DNA of 6,136 nucleotides from Paludibacteraceae bacterium (GTDB lineage: Bacteria > Bacteroidota > Bacteroidia > Bacteroidales > Paludibacteraceae): contig JALNVE010000196.1 in assembly GCA_023227695.1 (NCBI GenBank), positions 1-6,136 of the forward strand, written 5' to 3'. The notes under the pieces are model-generated. The model did no database searches and was not told the origin of the DNA. It saw nothing but the letters and a program-made list of their open reading frames with translations. The position numbers and the translations under genes were made by a program. Below are positions 1 to 6,136 of the stretch, one piece after another; position 1 is the stretch's first letter; the number at the start of each line of letters is the position of its first letter.

Positions 1-157
1 AAGTTTTGTTTATTCTTTATCTCAGTGTCGTTTCCTGATTTCAGTTGACCTAAAATAATTCGTGTTTAAATTGTCCACGGACTTTTTCTCTTGAACCCCA
101 ATGGATTCATGTTATCGATATTTATTGTACTTTTGTCTTCAAACAAATAGGTTTATC

Positions 158-730
158 ATGTTAGAAAATTATCACATTATATTAGCTTCCAATTCGCCTC
201 GCAGGCATGAATTGTTAAAGGGTTTGGAACTCAGTTTTGAGGTAAAGACAATTAAAGGTTTGGACGAATCCTATCCAGACACATTGAAAGGCGAGGAGAT
301 ACCTTTGTTTTTGGCAAAGAAGAAGAGTTCTGCCTATACTGCATTGTTACAGGACAATACGATGATCATCACTGCCGACACGATTGTTTGGCATGAGAAT
401 AAGGTTTTGGGTAAGCCTAAAGACAGACAGATGGCCATCGATATGATTCATTCCATGTCGGGCAAAACGCACAAAGTTTTTACTGGCGTCTGTATCAAAA
501 CGAAGGTGAAAGAGGTGACTTTTGTAGCATTTTCTGATGTGACTTTTGCAAATCTAACCGACGAAGAAATAAAATTTTACGTAGATAAATATAAACCTTT
601 TGATAAGGCTGGTGCGTATGGTGTCCAGGAGTGGATTGGTTACATCGGTGTGGAGCACATCAACGGAAGCTTTTATAACATCATGGGACTTCCTGTTCAG
701 CGTCTTTATACTGAGCTAAAGAAGTTCTAA
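158..730 (+). CDS. maf: Maf-family nucleoside triphosphate pyrophosphatase (YhdE-like, dTTP/UTP type)
   Basis: This 190-residue protein has the usual Maf length and the complete family motif set. The N-terminal phosphate-binding motif is ASNSPRR (residues 10-16), the catalytic acidic residue lies in ADT (73-75, Asp74), GKP follows at 85-87, and SGKTH is at 101-105. Near the C-terminus are DKAGAYG (149-155) and GLPV (177-180). The DKAGAYG-Q form resembles the E. coli YhdE branch, which hydrolyses dTTP, UTP and related or modified nucleotides to monophosphates. The m7GTP-specific YceF branch has DKAGSF there. The substrate is therefore inferred from family knowledge. The enzyme should be cytoplasmic and act in nucleotide-pool cleaning. 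I chose the ATG at 158 because the conserved domain begins within ten residues. An in-frame ATG at 101 would add 19 residues rich in aromatics and cysteine that do not fit the family. The gene converges with the patatin gene, and its upstream neighbour lies outside the window. Confidence 0.93.
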   Translation: MLENYHIILASNSPRRHELLKGLELSFEVKTIKGLDESYPDTLKGEEIPLFLAKKKSSAYTALLQDNTMIITADTIVWHENKVLGKPKDRQMAIDMIHSMSGKTHKVFTGVCIKTKVKEVTFVAFSDVTFANLTDEEIKFYVDKYKPFDKAGAYGVQEWIGYIGVEHINGSFYNIMGLPVQRLYTELKKF

Positions 731-774
731 AAGCCTCTTTTAATACGAATTAGTCAGAGTAATGCGCATTGGGG

Positions 775-1584
775 TCATTGTGCCGCCAATGGCTCTGGCT
801 GCTGTTCTGTTTGCAGTTCAGCGTTCATTTCCTTCTCCTTGAAATGGTTCATAGTACATTCGTAGCCGCATTGGATAATCTCCTTATACTTATCAAAGTT
901 GAAAGCGTGGAATTTCTCTATAGCATTCACTAAAATTAAATCTGTGCATGATTTGTAGTTACGTTTTGCGTTACCATGATTCTGAAGATAAATGAAAGAG
1001 GTGGCAATGTCCCATCTGCTTTTGAAATCGTGATGTTCAAGGTAGGGCATTACATCAATGCCAATTACTTTGTCGCACGTTTGTTTGAGTGGATTGACTG
1101 GCAGGTTATTCAGAACGCCGCCGTCCACATATAGGTTTCCGTTAATGATTTGTGCTTCGAAAACCATTGGAAAGGCTGCTGATGCTGTCACATATTCATG
1201 CAGTTGGTTGCCTTCATTAGCAACTTCCCATCTGCCAGTATTGAGATTGACCACACAAACCCACAATTTCTTCTTTAGTTTTGAAAAATCATTTTCGGGA
1301 ATGTATTTCTCCAGAATGTGAATCAATACGTTGTGCGAAGAAAAACCAAAGTGGGAGAATGGCTTAAAATTCAATAGTTTATGAGCTTTAAAAAGTTCTT
1401 CTTTTTGGAGTATGGATTCCATCTCGTTTGATGTATAACCAGCAGCATATAAGGCTCCAACAATGGCGCCCATACTTGACCCCGAAATGTAGTCAGGTGT
1501 GATATTCAGTTCTTCTAATGCTTTAATTGATCCGATGTGTGCCAATCCTAAGGCTCCGCCACCACTCAAACATAAACCTATCAT
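775..1584 (-). CDS. Patatin-like phospholipase (RssA-like, stand-alone domain)
   Basis: This is a 269-residue patatin-fold lipid acyl hydrolase with a Ser-Asp catalytic dyad. The oxyanion-hole motif GGGALG is at residues 8-13, the nucleophile elbow GSSMG at 35-39 (catalytic Ser37), and the catalytic Asp is in DGG at 154-156 (Asp154). All key residues are present, so the enzyme is probably active on phospholipids or other acyl esters; the true substrate is unknown. There is no signal peptide, because the protein begins directly with the patatin beta-strand, and no membrane segment, POTRA or barrel region as in long outer-membrane patatins. It should be cytoplasmic or peripheral to the inner membrane. 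The last ~20 residues form a hydrophilic Glu/Gln-rich tail that looks disordered. The start at 1584 puts the GGGxxG motif at the usual distance from the N-terminus. It is transcribed alone, opposite to every other gene here. Confidence 0.93.
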   Translation of the reverse strand: MIGLCLSGGGALGLAHIGSIKALEELNITPDYISGSSMGAIVGALYAAGYTSNEMESILQKEELFKAHKLLNFKPFSHFGFSSHNVLIHILEKYIPENDFSKLKKKLWVCVVNLNTGRWEVANEGNQLHEYVTASAAFPMVFEAQIINGNLYVDGGVLNNLPVNPLKQTCDKVIGIDVMPYLEHHDFKSRWDIATSFIYLQNHGNAKRNYKSCTDLILVNAIEKFHAFNFDKYKEIIQCGYECTMNHFKEKEMNAELQTEQQPEPLAAQ

Positions 1585-1600
1585 AATAAGTGTTTTTAGA

Positions 1601-1608
1601 CAAACATA
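1601..1608 (-). promoter_or_regulatory. Candidate -7 box for the patatin gene
   Basis: On the minus strand this reads TATGTTTG, a full match to the Bacteroidota -7 consensus TAnnTTTG. It lies 16 bp upstream of the patatin start codon, which would give a very short leader of roughly ten bases. No clear TTTG -33 element is found 17-23 bp further upstream, so the assignment rests on the -7 box and its position. Confidence 0.4.
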
Positions 1609-2013
1609 AATAGGGAAGCATCCGTATGTTTTTTCCCTTTTCTCTAAAAGCTAAAGTTAGTTTTTTCCTTTTAGTTCTGAAATAGATGGACCATAATTTT
1701 TCGAAAAACAGATGGTTCAATATTTGAAGATTTCTTATTCTATCAATGTCAGTAAATGGATGAGTTCTCATGCAGGAAATGTCTGATGCTTATATACTTG
1801 ATAAAATTTGTTTGGAATTGCAGAAAAAGCAAGGGTAATTTTTTTGTTCTTTATTATAAATCAGCTTCTTGTGATGATGTTGGGTTTGACAGTGTTGATA
1901 TCATTTATGTCATTAAGAAATCTCGGATTTGGCAGTAGAGATATTTCTATTTTTTCTTAACCTGTAATTTCTTTTTCTTTCCATCTTTATTCCCACAAAT
2001 ATGAAATTCCAAC

Positions 2014-2044
2014 TATGAATTTTGAATTAATCAAGCTATCTTTG
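2014..2044 (+). promoter_or_regulatory. Probable Bacteroidota promoter for the gldF operon
   Basis: TATCTTTG at 2037-2044 matches the -7 consensus TAnnTTTG exactly. A -33-like TATG at 2014-2017 (three of four bases of TTTG) sits 19 bp upstream, the expected spacing. Transcription would start near 2050, leaving a ~20 nt A-rich leader before the gldF ATG at 2070. No Shine-Dalgarno motif is present, as is usual in this phylum. Confidence 0.55.
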
Positions 2045-2069
2045 CACAACTCAGTTAAAAAAAACATAT

Positions 2070-2798
2070 ATGTTAGTTTTATTAAAGAAGGAGTTCGGCA
2101 ATTTTTTTGCTTCGCCGATGGGCTATATCGTGATAGGCGTATTCTTGGTGTTGACCAGTCTATTCTTGTGGGTGTTTCCGGGCGAATACAACATACTTGA
2201 TTCAGGCTATGCCAACATGGACGGATTGTTCATCTTGGCGCCTTGGCTTTATCTTTTCTTGGTGCCTGCTGTTACCATGCGTTTATTCGCAGAGGAGAAG
2301 CGTACGGGCACGATAGAGCTTCTGTTTACCCGTCCAATCACAAAGTTGAGCATTGTTCTCTCCAAATATTTTGCCGGAGTGCTGTTGGTGCTATTTTCAT
2401 TGGCTCCTACGTTGATTTATTTCATCTCTGTCTATCTGATGGGCGATCCAATCGGAGTGATGGATGTAGGTGGCACATGGGGTTCCTACATCGGTCTGTT
2501 CTTTTTGGCTGCTATCTATGTGGCTATCGGACTGTTTGCCTCTTCGTTGACAGATAATCAGATTATTTCGTTCATCATTTCGGCCGTATTGTGTTTCTTA
2601 TTTTATTACGGTTTCGATTTGATGTCTAGTATGGCTTTGTCAGGTACAAATGAAACCTTCATTTCGTCGTTGGGCATCAATTCACATTATGAGTCAATGA
2701 GCCGTGGTGTGATAGACAGCCGTGATGTGATTTATTATCTCGTGGTGATTACTATCTTCGTTTTTGCAACCAAGGAGGTCTTGGATCGCAAAAAATGA
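2070..2798 (+). CDS. gldF: GldF-type ABC-2 transporter permease
   Basis: This 242-residue integral membrane protein has about six predicted helices (roughly 18-37, 52-70, 98-124, 138-159, 164-184, 219-235). The loop between the second and third helices carries the ABC-2 permease signature EEKRTGTIELL with TRP after it (75-89). The opening residues, with KKEF then FFASPMGYI, are typical of GldF, the permease that works with the ATPase GldA and the auxiliary membrane protein GldG in Flavobacterium gliding. In non-gliding Bacteroidales the same family persists and its cargo is unknown, so the name does not imply motility here. Length is normal and no key part is missing. It is the first gene of a three-gene operon. 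Notably, gldG does not follow; a phosphopantetheinyl transferase gene starts 22 bp after the stop. No ATPase gene is in the window. Confidence 0.88.
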   Translation: MLVLLKKEFGNFFASPMGYIVIGVFLVLTSLFLWVFPGEYNILDSGYANMDGLFILAPWLYLFLVPAVTMRLFAEEKRTGTIELLFTRPITKLSIVLSKYFAGVLLVLFSLAPTLIYFISVYLMGDPIGVMDVGGTWGSYIGLFFLAAIYVAIGLFASSLTDNQIISFIISAVLCFLFYYGFDLMSSMALSGTNETFISSLGINSHYESMSRGVIDSRDVIYYLVVITIFVFATKEVLDRKK

Positions 2799-2820
2799 TG
2801 GACTGAATTAAATAGAAAAA

Positions 2821-3453
2821 ATGCTTATTTCCAAAGAAACATTTCAGGATGGAAGTATACTTGTTCTCTGGAAAATGGAGGAGGATGAGGAGCAACTTCT
2901 TGCTCATTTTGATGAAAAAAGAGAGGAGTATAGATGTAAGATCGAGCAGTTTCCATACCCTAAACGTAGGTTGGAGTTTTTGACCTCCAGATGCGTCCTT
3001 AAGGAGATAACGAAGTGTGAGAATGGTATATATTACAACGAAAATGGCAAACCTTCGCTTGTTGATAACTTGTTGAAAATAAGTATTTCGCATACAAATG
3101 GCTATCTTACCTTGTTGGCACATCCTGAAAAGGTTGTAGGCATCGATGTGGAGCTCAAAAAAGAGAAGATTTTCAGGGTAAAACACAAATATTTGTCGTC
3201 TTACGAACTAGAAAATATCGATCCAAACAAGGAGATGGAGCATTTGCTTTTGTATTGGTCTGCCAAGGAAGCAATATTCAAAATGATGGATATCCGAGAC
3301 ATCGATTTCATAAAAGATTTGCACATTAATCGTTTCAAAATAGACAAGGAGGGTGTGATGGAGGCTTACGAAACAAGAACTCCAGCCAACCTTCAGTTTA
3401 AACTCAACTACCGTATTTATGACGACTTTGTCATGGTATGGGGATTCATCTAA
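2821..3453 (+). CDS. Sfp-type 4'-phosphopantetheinyl transferase
   Basis: This enzyme moves the 4'-phosphopantetheine arm of coenzyme A onto a serine of an acyl or peptidyl carrier protein. At 210 residues it has the length of the Sfp/Gsp class, not the ~120-residue AcpS class. Visible motifs in order are GKPSL (76-80), SISHTNGY (88-95), the Mg-binding GIDVE (107-111, Asp109 and Glu111), and WSAKEAIFK (146-154, with Lys149 and Glu150). All catalytic residues are present. The N-terminal half is more divergent, as expected for the pseudo-dimer fold. No carrier protein, polyketide or peptide synthetase gene is nearby, so its target may be the fatty-acid carrier protein or a distant cluster; this cannot be settled here. 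It starts 22 bp after gldF behind an A-rich stretch and ends 5 bp before the GGGP synthase family gene, so the three are probably cotranscribed. Confidence 0.92.
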   Translation: MLISKETFQDGSILVLWKMEEDEEQLLAHFDEKREEYRCKIEQFPYPKRRLEFLTSRCVLKEITKCENGIYYNENGKPSLVDNLLKISISHTNGYLTLLAHPEKVVGIDVELKKEKIFRVKHKYLSSYELENIDPNKEMEHLLLYWSAKEAIFKMMDIRDIDFIKDLHINRFKIDKEGVMEAYETRTPANLQFKLNYRIYDDFVMVWGFI

Positions 3454-3458
3454 AAGTC

Positions 3459-4190
3459 ATGATATATACCCAAATCGAAAATTATAGAAAAAAGAACAGA
3501 AAGATGTTGGCCGTGTTGATTGATCCCGACAAGGTGACGCCTCTTTCTTTGACTTATATGGTAGAGAAAATGAAGCTCATGCCGCCAGATTTTGTTTTTG
3601 TGGGAGGCAGTTTGATACATGAGTCGGTAGATCGTGTGATTCAGATGCTGAAAACTCAAATGAACATACCTGTTGTGCTGTTTCCTGGAAATGCATGTCA
3701 ATTTTCGCCGAATGCTGATGCGATTCTTTTATTGTCGCTTCTTTCAGGTAGGAATCCGGAATATCTCATTGGTCAGCATGTTCTGTCAGCTTGCCAAATT
3801 AAGCGTTCGAAAGTGGAGGTGCTCTCAACGGGCTACATTTTGATAGATGGTGGCAAACCAACTAGCGTGCAGTACATCAGCAATACGATGCCAATTCCAC
3901 ATGATAAGTCGGAAATTGCCATTGCCACAGCCATTGCGGGCGAGTTAATCGGTAATAAGCTTATCTATTTGGAGGGTGGAAGTGGAGCTGTCAATCCTGT
4001 CTCTGCTGATATGATAGAGACTGTAAGAGCAAATATTTCCGTGCCGTTGATCGTTGGTGGCGGATTGCGTACCGAAGGAGATATCTGCCGTGCCTATAAG
4101 GCTGGTGCTGATATTGTTGTGGTTGGTAATATATTGGAGAAAAACTTCGAGCTTTACGAGAGTCTATTATCTGTTAGAAATAGTTTTTAG
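3459..4190 (+). CDS. Geranylgeranylglyceryl/heptaprenylglyceryl phosphate synthase family protein (PcrB-like TIM barrel)
   Basis: Members of this family join a polyprenyl diphosphate to sn-glycerol-1-phosphate, the first ether bond of archaeal-type lipids. Bacteroidota enzymes fall in the group II branch. The 243-residue protein shows the TIM-barrel motifs in order: IDPDK (21-25), VGGS (48-51), FPGN (75-78), STGYILIDGG (123-132), LEGGSGA (171-177), VGGGLRT (199-205) and AGADIVVVGN (215-224). The glycine-rich loops near the C-terminus bind the phosphate of glycerol-1-phosphate. Prenyl chain length cannot be read from what I see. I chose the ATG at 3459, 5 bp after the upstream stop, because MIYTQI leads straight into the family N-terminus. 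An in-frame ATG at 3438 would overlap the preceding gene and add seven residues. No glycerol-1-phosphate dehydrogenase gene is present in the window. Confidence 0.92.
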   Translation: MIYTQIENYRKKNRKMLAVLIDPDKVTPLSLTYMVEKMKLMPPDFVFVGGSLIHESVDRVIQMLKTQMNIPVVLFPGNACQFSPNADAILLLSLLSGRNPEYLIGQHVLSACQIKRSKVEVLSTGYILIDGGKPTSVQYISNTMPIPHDKSEIAIATAIAGELIGNKLIYLEGGSGAVNPVSADMIETVRANISVPLIVGGGLRTEGDICRAYKAGADIVVVGNILEKNFELYESLLSVRNSF

Positions 4191-4302
4191 ACGCTGAAGG
4201 GTGAAAAATAGGGTCAGTCTGGTTAGGACAAACTAATTCATTCGAAATGTCTATTTTCTTACTTTTTTGTTAGCTTGACAATGACAATAAAACAGTTTAT
4301 CT

Positions 4303-4333
4303 TTTGAATTTTTCTTTTTAAAAATTATATTTG
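4303..4333 (+). promoter_or_regulatory. Bacteroidota housekeeping promoter for nfeD-floA
   Basis: TTTG at 4303-4306 and TATATTTG at 4326-4333 match both consensus elements perfectly with a 19 bp spacer. Transcription should start near 4340, giving a leader of about 80 nt before the NfeD start codon at 4423. This separates the nfeD-floA unit from the operon upstream. The leader contains two similar motifs (4343-4353 and 4383-4395) that share AGAAC and CTTAAG. Confidence 0.75.
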
Positions 4334-4422
4334 CATATAATAAGAACCTTAAGAGTGATTTTGAAAGCTATAATTCTACATCAGAACATCTTAAGCTACG
4401 ATTTTTTTAAAACAGAGATTTT

Positions 4423-4896
4423 ATGGATATTGCCATTATTGCAGGACTGTTATTATTGGGTGTCATTCTTTTTCTACTTGAGATATTTTTGATACCAGGA
4501 ATTTCAATTGCCGCCGTGGGTGGAGTTTTGGCCACTGTGGGTGCAGTTGCATACGCATACATGCGTGTAGGTTTTTGGGCTGGACATCTCACCTTCATCA
4601 TTTCCGCACTGTTATTGGCTTTATGCATCTATTTTGTAATGAAAAGCGGCACGATGGACAATCTGTCGTTGAAGTCTAACATAGACTCGTCTGTAGATGT
4701 TATGCAGGATGTCCATGTATCTATTGGCGATAAAGGAAAAACCATTTCAAGGCTAGCACCAATGGGCAAAGTAGAGGTTAACGGTAACACGATGGAAGCC
4801 AAAACAATGGATGAGTTCATTGATGAAGATACCGAAATTGAGGTTTTGAAAGTTTATTCGAACAGTGTATTAGTAAGAAAAACTACAAACAGTTAA
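4423..4896 (+). CDS. NfeD-family membrane protein, short form
   Basis: This 157-residue protein has three closely packed hydrophobic helices (about 3-23, 27-47, 54-73) and a soluble C-terminal segment (about 98-153) of the NfeD OB-fold type, with conserved glycines, APMGKV at 112-117 and IEVLKV at 139-144. It lacks the N-terminal ClpP-like serine protease domain of long NfeD proteins, so no proteolysis is expected. Short NfeD proteins are encoded beside SPFH proteins and are thought to partner flotillins in membrane organisation. That matches the floA gene 66 bp downstream. A conserved Pro-Gly in the loop between the first two helices (25-26) is typical. The start at 4423 follows an oligo-T/A-rich leader and places the first helix at the N-terminus. 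It is the first gene of its own transcription unit. Confidence 0.88.
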   Translation: MDIAIIAGLLLLGVILFLLEIFLIPGISIAAVGGVLATVGAVAYAYMRVGFWAGHLTFIISALLLALCIYFVMKSGTMDNLSLKSNIDSSVDVMQDVHVSIGDKGKTISRLAPMGKVEVNGNTMEAKTMDEFIDEDTEIEVLKVYSNSVLVRKTTNS

Positions 4897-4962
4897 TCTA
4901 AAGGTTGTCTGTTTTATATCGTATATTTTTCGTAATTAGTAACCAATAAAAAAGTTTGTTTT

Positions 4963-5958
4963 ATGACATTAACAGTAGGTTTTGTTGGAATAATATTTCT
5001 AATCATTGTATTAGCGATATTTTTCCATTTCGTTCCTTTCTTTTTATGGTTCTCTGCAAAGGCATCAGGAGTAAGCATTTCGCTTATCCAGTTGCTGTTG
5101 ATGCGTATCAGACACGTGCCACCACACTCAATTGTACGTTGTATGATTGAGGCTCACAAGGCGGGTCTGAACAACATCAAAAGAGATGATTTGGAGGCTC
5201 ACTACTTGGCAGGAGGTCATATTGAGCAAGTTATCCATGCATTAGTATCTGCAGCAAAGGCAAATATCGAATTGTCTTTCCAGATGGCAACGGCGATAGA
5301 CTTGGCAGGCCGTGATGTGTTCCAGGCAGTACAGATGTCTGTTAACCCTAAGGTAATAGATACACCGCCAGTTGCAGCTGTTGCAAAGAATGGTATCCAG
5401 TTGATTACCAAGGCCCGTATCACAGTGAGAGCCAACATTAAACAGTTGGTCGGAGGTGCCGGCGAGGAGACTGTCATTGCCCGTGTAGGTGAAGGTATCA
5501 TTGCATCAATCGGTGCAGCAGAGGCTCACAAAGAGGTTTTGGAACACCCAGACAGCATTTCTAAAGTGGTATTGAAGAAAGGTTTGGATGCTGGTACAGC
5601 ATTCGAAATCTTGTCTATCGATATTGCGGACATTGATATCGGTAAGAATATCGGTGCTGAGTTGCAGATGGATCAGGCAGAGGCCGACAAGAACATTGCA
5701 CAGGCAAAGGCAGAAGAGCGAAGAGCTATGGCCGTTGCTTTGGAGCAGGAGATGAGGGCAAAAGCCCAAGAGGCAAAGGCAAAGGTTATCGAGGCAGAGG
5801 CAGAAGTACCATTGGCTATGGCAGAGGCGTTCAGAAACGGAAATCTTGGAATCATGGATTATTACAAGATGAAGAATATCGAGGCCGATACCAGCATGCG
5901 CGAATCAATTGCCAAACCAGCAACTGAGATCAAACAAACACCAACAACTGAGAAATAA
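4963..5958 (+). CDS. floA: Flotillin-like protein FloA (SPFH/PHB domain)
   Basis: FloA is an inner-membrane scaffold that oligomerises and marks bacterial functional membrane microdomains. The 331-residue length is normal for FloA. One hydrophobic hairpin or helix lies at about 6-29, a linker with RIRHVPP at 48-54 follows, then the SPFH core (about 100-230, including VNPKVIDTPP at 127-136 and VRANIKQLVGGAGEET at 155-170). An Ala/Glu/Lys-rich coiled coil (about 236-285) and a polar tail rich in Thr and Lys complete it. The start at 4963 lies behind an A-rich stretch and gives the standard MTLT-type N-terminus. It forms a two-gene unit with the NfeD protein upstream and is followed by a strong terminator. 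In Bacillus, FloA affects membrane fluidity and the assembly of membrane complexes; the role in Bacteroidota is inferred by homology. Confidence 0.95.
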   Translation: MTLTVGFVGIIFLIIVLAIFFHFVPFFLWFSAKASGVSISLIQLLLMRIRHVPPHSIVRCMIEAHKAGLNNIKRDDLEAHYLAGGHIEQVIHALVSAAKANIELSFQMATAIDLAGRDVFQAVQMSVNPKVIDTPPVAAVAKNGIQLITKARITVRANIKQLVGGAGEETVIARVGEGIIASIGAAEAHKEVLEHPDSISKVVLKKGLDAGTAFEILSIDIADIDIGKNIGAELQMDQAEADKNIAQAKAEERRAMAVALEQEMRAKAQEAKAKVIEAEAEVPLAMAEAFRNGNLGIMDYYKMKNIEADTSMRESIAKPATEIKQTPTTEK

Positions 5959-6023
5959 ACAGACCAGCTGTATCAAGTCCTAAATAAGCGTTACAGGTTT
6001 TATTGGACAAACTTACTATGATT

Positions 6024-6067
6024 TATCCATTCCAGCAAGCTAGCTTGCTGGAATGGATATTTTTTTT
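6024..6067 (+). terminator. Rho-independent terminator after floA
   Basis: A perfect 36-base palindrome (6024-6059, 18-base arms meeting at 6041/6042) gives a stem of about 16 bp with a CTAG loop, followed by eight T residues (6060-6067). It lies 65 bp after the floA stop codon on the coding strand. The other strand has no T run after the stem, so termination should act only on + strand transcripts. Confidence 0.92.
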
Positions 6068-6136
6068 GATTTGTATTTTTTTATTTTGACAAATGACTGG
6101 TGGTGCATCTGTTCTGGAGTCAAATAAGAGCAGGAC

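Larger units (their letters stand above)
1585..2069. other. AT-rich intergenic region between divergent patatin and gldF genes
   Basis: About 485 bp separate the two divergent start codons. I see no RNA gene, no strong hairpin and no open frame with a recognisable domain. Short open stretches exist: 1756-1938 on the + strand (60 codons), and one on the - strand that runs over the patatin start. Neither resembles a protein I know. Two adjacent + strand frames (1770-1838 and 1837-1938) would join into a plausible ~55-residue peptide if one base were changed near the oligo-A and oligo-T runs at 1820-1843, which could mean a decayed small gene. Both ends carry promoter-like elements facing outward. 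Confidence 0.5.

Noticed and set aside
128..135. TACTTTTG matching the -7 consensus upstream of maf
   Set aside because: No -33 TTTG-like element lies at the right distance, and the leader would be only ~15 bases; the maf promoter may lie outside the window.
101..157. N-terminal extension of Maf from an ATG at 101
   Set aside because: The 19 extra residues do not fit the Maf family, whose conserved motif follows directly after the ATG at 158.
761..770. Short perfect palindrome AATGCGCATT between the convergent stops
   Set aside because: The stem is only 5 bp with no loop and no T run follows on either strand, so a terminator call is not supported.
1628..1674. Direct repeat GTTTTTTCC(C)TTTT and a 7 bp inverted repeat CTAAAAG/CTTTTAG
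   Set aside because: Low-complexity A/T-rich sequence makes such matches likely by chance; the loop is long and no function is evident.
1523..1771. 82-codon open frame on the - strand over the patatin start
   Set aside because: It overlaps the conserved patatin N-terminus in another frame and shows no domain.
4922..4929. TATATTTT as a possible internal promoter for floA
   Set aside because: It lacks the final G of the -7 consensus and the nearest TTG is only ~14 bp upstream; transcription from the nfeD promoter suffices.
2070..5958. A novel gene system (defence, secretion or biosynthetic cluster)
   Set aside because: Every gene belongs to a known housekeeping or membrane family, and the window lacks hallmarks such as toxin, nuclease, integrase or synthetase genes.
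6093..6136. ATG-started frame open to the window end (14 codons)
   Set aside because: Too short to identify; no promoter with correct spacing or family motif could be seen.

Overview
The window looks like ordinary chromosomal core sequence from a member of the Bacteroidota, most likely the order Bacteroidales. The reasons are a GldF-type ABC permease, a bacterial PcrB-like (GGGP synthase family) protein, start codons preceded by A/T-rich sequence instead of a Shine-Dalgarno motif, and promoters of the Bacteroidota type (TTTG about 19 bp before TAnnTTTG). I cannot name the genus from sequence alone. There is no sign of mobile elements, CRISPR arrays, rRNA or tRNA genes.

Left part (1-1584): a Maf nucleotide pyrophosphatase gene on the + strand (158-730) converges on a patatin-like phospholipase gene on the - strand (775-1584), with only 44 bp between their stop codons. 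Next is an AT-rich stretch of about 485 bp (1585-2069) with no convincing gene. It carries outward-facing promoter elements for the patatin gene on one side and gldF on the other.

Middle part (2070-4190): three + strand genes form a tight operon. They are gldF, an Sfp-type 4'-phosphopantetheinyl transferase (22 bp later), and a GGGP synthase family protein (5 bp later). The usual gldF partner, gldG, is not between or beside them here.

Right part (4191-6136): a textbook Bacteroidota promoter (4303-4333) precedes a short NfeD-family membrane protein and the flotillin-like protein FloA, a well-known partnered pair. A strong rho-independent terminator (6024-6067) closes the unit. The last ~70 bp are AT-rich and hold no supportable gene.

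Several genes concern membranes: a phospholipase, an ABC permease, an isoprenoid ether-lipid enzyme and the flotillin/NfeD pair. All belong to known families. I did not find a convincing undescribed system. The points most worth a second look are gldF without gldG, the GGGP synthase next to the flotillin unit, and a possible decayed small gene in the 1585-2069 gap.
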